Assembly: GCA_900553925.1 (NCBI GenBank)
Contig: USFH01000051.1
Coordinates: 1 to 12,890, forward strand
Source of the DNA: an uncultured Clostridium sp.
GTDB taxonomy: Bacteria; Bacillota; Clostridia; Lachnospirales; Lachnospiraceae
Direction of reading: 5' to 3'
DNA length: 12,890 nt
The notes below the pieces were generated by a model. That model was not told the DNA's origin. It ran no database searches and saw nothing but the letters and a program-made list of their open reading frames with translations. The translations under genes were made by a program, and so were the position numbers. Of the stretch, positions 6,532 to 12,890 are shown piece after piece; position 1 is the stretch's first letter; every line of letters begins with the position of its first letter.

Positions 6532-8024
6532 TCCAGGGCACGATGTCCAATGCCGGGAAATCTCTTATTGCAGCAGGACTTTGCCGCATATTCAAACAGG
6601 ATGGCTACAGGGTTGCACCATTCAAATCCCAGAACATGGCGTTAAACTCCTATGTGACAAAGGAAGGGTTAGAGATGGGACGTGCACAGGTCGTACAAGC
6701 GATGGCGGCAGGCGTGGAACCATCTGTACGGATGAACCCGATTCTGCTGAAGCCGACGACCGATATGGGGTCGCAGGTAATCGTGCAGGGACAGGTCGTA
6801 GGAAATATGCGGGCGATGGATTATTTCGCGAAGAAAAAGGAATATATTCCGGTGATCCGGGAAAGCTACGAACAGCTTGCGGCAGAACATGATATCATTG
6901 TGATCGAGGGTGCGGGAAGTCCGGCGGAAATCAATCTGAAACAGGACGATATCGTGAATATGGGAATGGCGAAGATTGCAGATGCACCGGTGCTTTTAGT
7001 TGGCGACATCGACCGAGGGGGTGTATTTGCACAGTTAATCGGTACGGTGATGCTTTTGGAACCCGAAGAACAGGACCGGATCAAGGGATTGATCGTGAAC
7101 AAGTTCCGGGGAGATAAGAAGATCTTAGATCCGGGTATTGCGATGCTGGAAGAACGCGCCGGTAAGCCGGTGCTTGGCGTGGTACCATATGCAGATGTTG
7201 ATATCGAGGATGAAGATTCTCTTGCATCGAGCCTTACGGAGACGCATATACAGGCGGAAATCGATGTGGCGGTGATCCGCTTTCCACGCATCTCGAATTT
7301 CACAGATATGCAGGCACTTAGCATGGAACAGGACGTGTCGGTGCGCTATGTGACAAAGCCGTCAGACCTTGGAGAGCCGGATGTGATCTTGCTTCCGGGG
7401 ACGAAGAACACGATTCAGGATCTTCTGTGGCTGCGGGAGAGTGGACTCGAAACGAAGATTACACGTTTGGCGAAGAAAGGTACGATTGTGTTCGGAATCT
7501 GTGGTGGATATCAGATGCTTGGCGGGGCATTGAAGGATCCGATGCAGACGGAGAGTGCACTTGGAGGTGTGCGCGGTATGGGATTACTGCCGGTTGCAAC
7601 GGTGTTCGAAGAGGAGAAACAGCTGGAGAACCGCACATATCATATCGGCATGCCGGAAGGAACCTTTGCGTCGCTTGGCGGGGAAAAGGTTGCCGGTTAT
7701 GAGATACATATGGGGCGGACGGAGGCAGCAGATAACGAAGGAGAGCTGCAGCCATTTGTTATAGGACCGGACGGTGAAGTGCTTGGCTATACCGCAGGAA
7801 CGGTGGCGGGAAGCTATATCCACGGCATCTTCGATGAGGTTGCATTTCGCGAGGCGTTTATTAATCTGCTATATACGCGCAAAGGGAAAACGCGCGGGGA
7901 GAGTGAACATCTGTCAATCCATGAATACCGTGAACAGCAGTTTGACAAGCTGGCGCGGATTCTGCGAGAGAGTCTTGATATGGACAGGATATACGAGATC
8001 CTGGAATTGCGCAGGCTGAGATAA
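6513..8024 (+). CDS. cobQ: Cobyric acid synthase (CobQ/CbiP)
   Basis: This 503-residue, full-length enzyme amidates adenosylcobyrinic acid a,c-diamide at four side chains with glutamine and ATP, giving cobyric acid. The N-terminal dethiobiotin-synthase-like ATPase has GTMSNAGKS (8-16) and the hallmark KSQNMALNSYVT. The mid region has VIEGAGSPAEINL and GDIDRGGVFAQ. The C-terminal triad glutamine amidotransferase has the nucleophile Cys330 in GICGGYQMLGG and His437 in GSYIHGIFDE. The start is ATG 6513 with AAAGGAG six bases upstream, inside the 3' end of cobD. An in-frame ATG at 6528 would lose the first beta strand residues. The gene is co-transcribed with cobD and probably cobO, which follows after 77 bases. 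Confidence 0.95.
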   Translation: MAKSIMIQGTMSNAGKSLIAAGLCRIFKQDGYRVAPFKSQNMALNSYVTKEGLEMGRAQVVQAMAAGVEPSVRMNPILLKPTTDMGSQVIVQGQVVGNMRAMDYFAKKKEYIPVIRESYEQLAAEHDIIVIEGAGSPAEINLKQDDIVNMGMAKIADAPVLLVGDIDRGGVFAQLIGTVMLLEPEEQDRIKGLIVNKFRGDKKILDPGIAMLEERAGKPVLGVVPYADVDIEDEDSLASSLTETHIQAEIDVAVIRFPRISNFTDMQALSMEQDVSVRYVTKPSDLGEPDVILLPGTKNTIQDLLWLRESGLETKITRLAKKGTIVFGICGGYQMLGGALKDPMQTESALGGVRGMGLLPVATVFEEEKQLENRTYHIGMPEGTFASLGGEKVAGYEIHMGRTEAADNEGELQPFVIGPDGEVLGYTAGTVAGSYIHGIFDEVAFREAFINLLYTRKGKTRGESEHLSIHEYREQQFDKLARILRESLDMDRIYEILELRRLR

Positions 8025-8063
8025 AGAGAGTTATTTGCAGGGGACAGTTATAATGTAACAATT

Positions 8064-8085
8064 CAAATTACGAATCTGTAATTTG
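8064..8085 (+). other. Perfect 8-bp hairpin before the cobO ribosome binding site
   Basis: CAAATTAC (8064-8071), six-base loop, GTAATTTG (8078-8085), only four bases before AAAGGAG (about 8090-8095). It is AT-rich and has no T tract, so it is not a terminator. It may stabilise the 5' side of a processed message or be an operator-like dyad; function not known. Confidence 0.5.
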
Positions 8086-8101
8086 CATAAAGGAGACAGG
8101 T

Positions 8102-8674
8102 ATGATTGAAATCTATCATGGAGACGGAAAAGGGAAGACAACAGCTGCAGCCGGGCTTGCTGTGCGTGCAATGGGATATGGAATCCCGGTATTGTTCGTG
8201 CAGTTTTTGAAGGATGATACATCCGGGGAGATTGCGATGCTGCGCAGGCTTGGAGCTGAGACGCTGCATCCGTCGGTATTTTATGGCTTCGTAAGCCGTA
8301 TGAATGCGCGCGAGCTTGCGGAGACAAGAGAAGATTGCGGGGATATGCTGCAACAGGTGGATGCGTGGATAAAGGCACACATTTCCCCTCTGGAAACAGG
8401 TGCAAATGATGCATCCGAAGAAATGACCGGAGATAAGGTGCCACAGGCAGTTGTCATACTAGACGAGGTTTTACATGCAGTGAAATATGGTCTGGTTGCG
8501 CAGGATGCACTAATCAGGCTGCTGCGCGCATACCGGTCGCGGGCGGAGTTTGTCCTTACAGGGAGAGATCCGTCGGCAGAGCTGCTGGCGCTGGCGGATT
8601 ATGTGACAGAGATGAAGAAACAGAGGCATCCGTACGACAAGGGCGTTTTCGCACGAAAAGGGATAGAATTATAG
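8102..8674 (+). CDS. cobO: Corrinoid adenosyltransferase (CobO/BtuR/CobA type)
   Basis: This 190-residue protein transfers the adenosyl group from ATP to Co(I) of corrinoids, forming the Co-C bond of adenosylcobalamin precursors. The start MIEIYHGDGKGKTTAA places the variant P-loop GDGKGKT at residues 7-13, as in the CobA family, which binds ATP in the reverse direction. Further signatures are VLFVQFLK, the Walker B-like VVILDEVLHA and FVLTGRDPS, then the end VTEMKKQRHPYDKGVFARKGIEL, which is nearly invariant in the family. The usual RKGIE terminus shows that the protein is complete. The ATG follows AAAGGAG. It is in the same direction as cobD-cobQ, 77 bases downstream, with a hairpin in the gap. 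It is not of the PduO or EutT type, which lack this P-loop. Confidence 0.93.
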   Translation: MIEIYHGDGKGKTTAAAGLAVRAMGYGIPVLFVQFLKDDTSGEIAMLRRLGAETLHPSVFYGFVSRMNARELAETREDCGDMLQQVDAWIKAHISPLETGANDASEEMTGDKVPQAVVILDEVLHAVKYGLVAQDALIRLLRAYRSRAEFVLTGRDPSAELLALADYVTEMKKQRHPYDKGVFARKGIEL

Positions 8675-8722
8675 GTGCATTTGTGGTAGAATGACGAAGA
8701 GTGCTGGTTATAAGGAGATGCA

Positions 8723-10264
8723 ATGGAAAGCTGTCAGTTATCTGCCGGAACCTGTCTGGATCATGGAAAATATAATATCGCATATGTGCTTGGTAATGGC
8801 GGCTTCGGCATTACGTATTGCGGCTTCGATGTGAAGCTGCAGCGGAAGGTTGCAATCAAGGAATTTTTTCCGAAGGGATATTGTTACCGGAATCCGGGAG
8901 ATCCGGCGATCTATCCGTGTGATGGTGAAAAGAAACTCGTGTATGAGAGGCTTAAGCAGCAGTATATTTCCGAAGGGAGGATGCTTGCGCGGCTTGGCGA
9001 ACAGCCGGGTGTTGTGAATGTATATAATTTCCTGGAAGAGAATAATACTGCATATCTGATCATGGATTATGTCAGTGGACAGTCTCTGTCGGACTATCTG
9101 CGCACACATGGAGGCAGATTAAGCGTTTCGGAGACGCTGGCGATCATGCGTCCGGTGATCCGTGCACTGGGTGGTGTGCACAGACAGCAGGTGGTGCATC
9201 GGGACATCAGTCCGGACAATATCATGATCACGTCGGATCGTAAGGTGAAGCTGATCGATTTCGGGGCGGCAAAGGTCTATGGCGAGTACAATGCGGATAA
9301 GGTGCAGAAGGGAAGCTATTCTCCTCTCGAGCAGGTGACACCGCAGGGGCAGGTAGGCCCATATTCGGATATTTATGCACTTTGCGCAACAATATATCAT
9401 TGTATCACAGGAGTCAGGATTGCACCCGCGTTGAAACGGCAGAAGGCAGACGATATTATCCTGCCGTCGGCACTTGGAATTCCGATTACGCCGGTGCTTG
9501 AGCGTACGATCATGCAAGGACTTGCGGTGTATCCGGAACAGAGAATACAGGATGCGGATAGCTTATATCATCGCCTGTACGATACGGAACCGGCAGGTAT
9601 AAAGAATCCGTCGTCGGTCACGGATGCGGCAGTCTCGCAGATGCTTGCAGATATCAGGAACGAACAGTCAAAGCACAGGGACTTCCGGAAGCTGGCTGCA
9701 GTGATCGGCGTCGTTGCGGTGTTTATCATAGGTGCCGCGATCTATATGGCTTTCTCGACAAGAAAGCGTGACACACCGGCAGATATGGGGATATCTGCAA
9801 CGGATGAGCAGGAGAACGCGTCATCCGGAACATTGGAAGATGAAAATACAGACGATGTGGACTGCGACGCGTATGCACAGGAGTTCATGGAGCTTTGTAT
9901 AGGTGAACAGGCGCAGGCCGGAAGGATGCTGGCGGAGGATACTGCGTTGATGCAGGCGGCTGGGGAGATGGCCAGACAGGGCGCGGATCTCCGGTATTCC
10001 GGAGCCGGCGAGCTGAATACGAAGCTTTCGGAGATTGGAAATGCTGTACTCGAACGCTGTCATCTGGAGAATACCGGCTGGGTAATCTATACATTTGCAG
10101 GGATGGCGGATGTGGAGACGGTGAAGCGTGCGGTCGATACATATATTTCGGAGTTAAATGCGAATGAAAATGGAATCTTGAATCTGGATAATTGTGCGTA
10201 TCTCGGTGTATGTGTCGCACAGGCGGAGGACGGAACCTTTTTCTGGGCAGTACTTTATAGATAA
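8723..10264 (+). CDS. Membrane-anchored Ser/Thr protein kinase with extracytoplasmic C-terminal domain
   Basis: This 513-residue eukaryotic-type kinase has an N-terminal kinase domain (about 17-290): glycine loop GNGGFG (24-29), Lys46 in VAIKEFFP, Glu84 in the C helix, catalytic HRDISPDN with Asp161 and Asn166, and DFG at 179-181. The activation-segment end is GSYSPLEQ, here replacing the more usual GYxPxEQ. Ser163 stands where most kinases have Lys (HRDxK), a common change in this Firmicutes clade, so activity is likely. A cytoplasmic juxtamembrane segment follows, then one helix (324-344), then an outside region of about 168 residues. That region has an acidic linker and a compact domain with Cys381, 392, 446, 491 and 497. 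It weakly resembles a CAP/SCP fold (end LGVCVAQAEDGTFFWAVLY); there are no PASTA repeats. ATG 8723 follows AAGGAG at a spacing of six. The hybrid kinase gene starts 16 bases after its stop. Confidence 0.88.
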   Translation: MESCQLSAGTCLDHGKYNIAYVLGNGGFGITYCGFDVKLQRKVAIKEFFPKGYCYRNPGDPAIYPCDGEKKLVYERLKQQYISEGRMLARLGEQPGVVNVYNFLEENNTAYLIMDYVSGQSLSDYLRTHGGRLSVSETLAIMRPVIRALGGVHRQQVVHRDISPDNIMITSDRKVKLIDFGAAKVYGEYNADKVQKGSYSPLEQVTPQGQVGPYSDIYALCATIYHCITGVRIAPALKRQKADDIILPSALGIPITPVLERTIMQGLAVYPEQRIQDADSLYHRLYDTEPAGIKNPSSVTDAAVSQMLADIRNEQSKHRDFRKLAAVIGVVAVFIIGAAIYMAFSTRKRDTPADMGISATDEQENASSGTLEDENTDDVDCDAYAQEFMELCIGEQAQAGRMLAEDTALMQAAGEMARQGADLRYSGAGELNTKLSEIGNAVLERCHLENTGWVIYTFAGMADVETVKRAVDTYISELNANENGILNLDNCAYLGVCVAQAEDGTFFWAVLYR

Positions 10265-10280
10265 ATCAGGGGGATGAAAT

Positions 10281-11903
10281 ATGGGTGAACAGGGAGAAAT
10301 GTTACAGAAATTAAAGCGTGCCATGCTTGCCATGGGCGATGAATGGCTGTTAATCGAAGAGATCGATCTCGAACAGGATACGTTCGAGGTTCTGCACAAC
10401 AGCCTCGATGCATTCGGAATCATAGTTCCGGAGATGGGAAGCTACAGCAGCCAGAACCGGCAGGTGGAACAGTATGTCGCAATCGAGTATCAGAGCTGCC
10501 GTACGGAATTCTGCAGTCTGGAGGGGCTGCGGTCACGCCTGGAGAGTACGGACCATGCAGAATGTGAATACATGGTGGATGGAAATAAGATGTGGCGCCG
10601 CGACAAATTCCGCGTGATTGAATGGCGGGACGGAACTCCGGTTAAGGTGATCTGGCTGCATGAAAATATCAATGAGACGAAGGAATATGAGTGGGAACAG
10701 CAGCAGGCTGTGAATCAGTCCTATAGCCAGAGCAAGCAGGCATATCAGTTCAAGAATATGTATCTCAAGAGAATCGGACAGGAGATTCAGGATCCGATCA
10801 ATGTTATTGTCGGGAATGCGGTGCTTGCGAAGACGTTTTCATCAAAACCGGAACAGGTGATGGAGCATGTGGGTAACATCCTTGATTCTGCGAAGGCGGC
10901 ATACCGTATGGTCAAACAACTGGAGATAATGGATGTGATACAGGAAGGCAGCATCCAGATGGACAGCAAGGCATTTTCCATATGGCAGCTGATCAGGAAT
11001 ACGAAGGATATGGTACAGGCTTCCCTGCATGTGCGCCATCAGTCTCTGCGGATTGATGCGGCGCAGCTCTATCATGAGTATGTACTCGGAGATGCACAGA
11101 AACTGCAACAGATATTGCTGAATCTTCTGAAGAATGGCTGCAGTTATACGCAGTATCTCGGAGAGATATATTTTGGAGTCCGGGAGATTCCGGATGATGA
11201 TGAGTATGGAATATACGAGTTTTATGTGCAGGATAATGGCGTGGGGATGAGCTCACGGTTTCAGAAGATCATGTTCGAACCGTTTGCACGGGAATATTCT
11301 GACCGGATAGAGAATACGGAAGGGGCAGGTCTTGGGCTTGTTATCGTACAGAATCTGGTACATATGATGGGCGGAGAGATCCGTGTGGAGACAACTTATA
11401 CGAAGGGGACAAAAATCAGTATACAGCTTCGGCTGAGATACGGTGAAGCACCGGTGGCGGTCATTGGCGAGGATGAAGTCCTTGACTGGACGGGATGGGC
11501 ACAATCCCCGTGGCAGGATGTGCATTTCCCAAGTGAACATGTTCTGCTGGTAGAAGAGAATGATAAGGTTGCTTCTGCCGGGAAAGAATTGTTCTCACAA
11601 GGAGGGCTTGTCGTGGACCGGGCACTCAATGGGGAAGATGCGATACAGATATTCCAACGGTCACCGGAAAATTATTACCGGTTGATCCTTATAGATATGA
11701 ACCTGCCATATATCAGTGGATATGAGACTATTATGGGAATCCGTCATCTGAGGCGGAGGGATGCTGCGGGTGTTCCGGTTATTGCAATAACATCGAATCT
11801 GATGGCATCGGAAATCGCTGAAAATCCATATGGAATAAAGGCACAGTTTATAAAGCCGGTTTCGGTTTGTGATTTGATGGAGGCTGTGCAAAAAAATATA
11901 TAA
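10281..11903 (+). CDS. Hybrid histidine kinase-like protein with receiver domain, phosphoacceptor His replaced
   Basis: This 540-residue protein has no membrane helix, so it is cytoplasmic. The N-terminus (1-140) looks like a PAS sensor ending in the PAC-type strand WRRDKFRVIEWRDGTPVKVI. A coiled stretch leads to a HisKA-like helix, where the usual SHExRTPxN is RIGQEIQDPIN: the phosphoacceptor His is Gln167 (codon CAG at 10779). The ATPase domain looks intact: N285 in LLNLLKNG, D318 in QDNGVGM and the G2 box GAGLGL (348-353). The C-terminal receiver (about 420-540) keeps the acidic pair E425/E426, phosphoacceptor D472 in LIDMNLP, T504 and K525. It therefore probably binds ATP and can be phosphorylated on D472, but cannot act as a normal autokinase. 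The start ATG 10281 follows a GGGG (10269-10272) RBS. It sits between the Ser/Thr kinase and the acyl-CoA ligase genes, probably in one operon. Confidence 0.85.
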   Translation: MGEQGEMLQKLKRAMLAMGDEWLLIEEIDLEQDTFEVLHNSLDAFGIIVPEMGSYSSQNRQVEQYVAIEYQSCRTEFCSLEGLRSRLESTDHAECEYMVDGNKMWRRDKFRVIEWRDGTPVKVIWLHENINETKEYEWEQQQAVNQSYSQSKQAYQFKNMYLKRIGQEIQDPINVIVGNAVLAKTFSSKPEQVMEHVGNILDSAKAAYRMVKQLEIMDVIQEGSIQMDSKAFSIWQLIRNTKDMVQASLHVRHQSLRIDAAQLYHEYVLGDAQKLQQILLNLLKNGCSYTQYLGEIYFGVREIPDDDEYGIYEFYVQDNGVGMSSRFQKIMFEPFAREYSDRIENTEGAGLGLVIVQNLVHMMGGEIRVETTYTKGTKISIQLRLRYGEAPVAVIGEDEVLDWTGWAQSPWQDVHFPSEHVLLVEENDKVASAGKELFSQGGLVVDRALNGEDAIQIFQRSPENYYRLILIDMNLPYISGYETIMGIRHLRRRDAAGVPVIAITSNLMASEIAENPYGIKAQFIKPVSVCDLMEAVQKNI

Positions 11904-11929
11904 AAAGTAGTAAGGAGTTACAGGAGAAA

Positions 11930-12890
11930 ATGCCAGTTACAGAGTACCTAGAGAGAAATGCCAGATTGTACCCGGATGAGGTTGCACTGGTGGAGCTGAA
12001 TCCGGATGAGCCGGATACGAGAAGAACTTCGTGGAAGGAGTTCGAGCTGATACAGCCATCGAGATTTGAGCCGTATCGAAGAGAGATTACATGGAGTGTC
12101 TTCGATGAGAAGGCAAACCGGTTTGCAAACATGCTGATTGGAAGAGGCATCAAGAAGGGCGATAAGGTCGCAATCCTGATGTACAACTGTCTGGAATGGC
12201 TGCCAATCTATTTCGGTGTTCTGAAGACAGGAGCCATCGCCGTGCCGTTTAATTTCCGGTATGATGCAGAAGAGATTTTATATTGTGCAGAGCTCGCAGA
12301 GGTTGATATGATCGTGTTTGGCCCGGCGTTCATCGGACGAATCGAGACAAATGCAGAGCGGCTTTCCAAGGGAAGACTGTTGATCTATGTCGGGGATAAC
12401 TGTCCGGAATTCGCAGAGAGCTATCATCAGCTCGTAGCAGATTGTTCGAGCCATGCACCAAATGTGGAGATCACAGATGATGATTTCGGGGCAATTTATT
12501 TTTCATCCGGAACGACCGGATTCCCGAAGGCTATTTTACATAAACACCAGAGCTTAACGCAGGCTGCGCAGATGGAGCAGAAGCATCACGGCACGAGCCG
12601 GGATGATACGTTCCTGTGTATCCCGCCACTGTACCATACCGGTGCGAAATTCCACTGGATGGGAAGTCTGGTGGCAGGCAGCAAGGCTGTGCTCTTAAAG
12701 GGCACAAAGCCGGAGACGATTCTCTCCGCCGTGTCGAGTGAGCATTGTACGATTGTCTGGCTGCTCGTTCCGTGGGCGCAGGATATTCTGGATGCGTTAG
12801 ACCGCGGTGACCTGAAGTTAGAGGATTATGAGCTTTCCCAGTGGCGGCTCATGCATATCGGCGCACAGCCGGTACCGCCATCGCTGATCA
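11930..12890 (+). CDS. AMP-forming acyl-CoA synthetase-like enzyme (ANL superfamily), cut by window end
   Basis: The first 320 residues are visible, open to the window edge. ANL enzymes activate a carboxylic acid with ATP to an acyl-adenylate and pass it to CoA or a carrier protein. The N-terminal half shows the typical order: TWSVFDEKANRFANML, GIKKGDKVAILMYNC, FGVLKTGAIAVPFN, then the phosphate-binding loop SSGTTGFPK (192-200) in the A3 position. Next come CIPPLYHTGAKFHW and LKGTKPETILSAV, and near the edge LMHIGAQPVPPSLI, the A4/A5 approach. A short insertion with many charges (about residues 24-48, PDEPDTRRTSWKEFE) precedes the first core motif. Two RBS-like strings precede the ATG: AAGGAG (11912-11917) at a spacing of 12 and AGGAG (11922-11926) at a spacing of 3. 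The gene follows the hybrid kinase by 26 bases and probably shares its transcript. Substrate cannot be told from this part. Confidence 0.87.
   Translation, partial: MPVTEYLERNARLYPDEVALVELNPDEPDTRRTSWKEFELIQPSRFEPYRREITWSVFDEKANRFANMLIGRGIKKGDKVAILMYNCLEWLPIYFGVLKTGAIAVPFNFRYDAEEILYCAELAEVDMIVFGPAFIGRIETNAERLSKGRLLIYVGDNCPEFAESYHQLVADCSSHAPNVEITDDDFGAIYFSSGTTGFPKAILHKHQSLTQAAQMEQKHHGTSRDDTFLCIPPLYHTGAKFHWMGSLVAGSKAVLLKGTKPETILSAVSSEHCTIVWLLVPWAQDILDALDRGDLKLEDYELSQWRLMHIGAQPVPPSLI

Overview
The window looks like chromosomal DNA of a Gram-positive Clostridia bacterium, most likely a Lachnospiraceae gut commensal. This rests on Shine-Dalgarno sites of the AGGAG type before nearly every gene, TTG starts, moderate GC, protein sequences of Lachnospiraceae character, and a CD1871A-type CLEC peptide next to a 4Fe-4S protein. 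No tRNA, rRNA, insertion sequence or CRISPR array is visible.

Layout. Positions 1-320 (minus strand) hold a small one-helix CXXC protein and the start of a 4Fe-4S membrane protein. They diverge from an OmpR-type response regulator and a sensor kinase (422-2247, plus); the two transcripts leave from overlapping -10 elements near 371-381. Positions 2286-2496 carry a consensus promoter, a yybP-ykoY (Mn2+) riboswitch and its intrinsic terminator. This leader controls two membrane transporters: a CaCA-type cation antiporter (2566-3567) and a GDT1/UPF0016 protein (3584-4273), followed by a strong terminator. Together they read as a manganese-inducible cation (Mn/Ca) export operon.

A more AT-rich Fic-domain gene (4399-5391) follows, preceded by a short tandem repeat. 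Three late cobalamin genes come next (5422-8674): cobD-like threonine-phosphate decarboxylase, cobQ cobyric acid synthase and cobO-type corrinoid adenosyltransferase. They have no cobalamin riboswitch in front of them in this window.

The right part (8723-12890) is the least conventional. It has a membrane-anchored Ser/Thr kinase with an extracytoplasmic Cys-containing C-terminal domain, then a cytoplasmic hybrid histidine kinase-receiver protein whose phosphoacceptor His is replaced by Gln, then an AMP-forming acyl-CoA synthetase-like enzyme cut by the window end. All three are on one strand with gaps of 16 and 26 bases and may form a signalling-plus-metabolism unit. This is the best candidate here for something undescribed.
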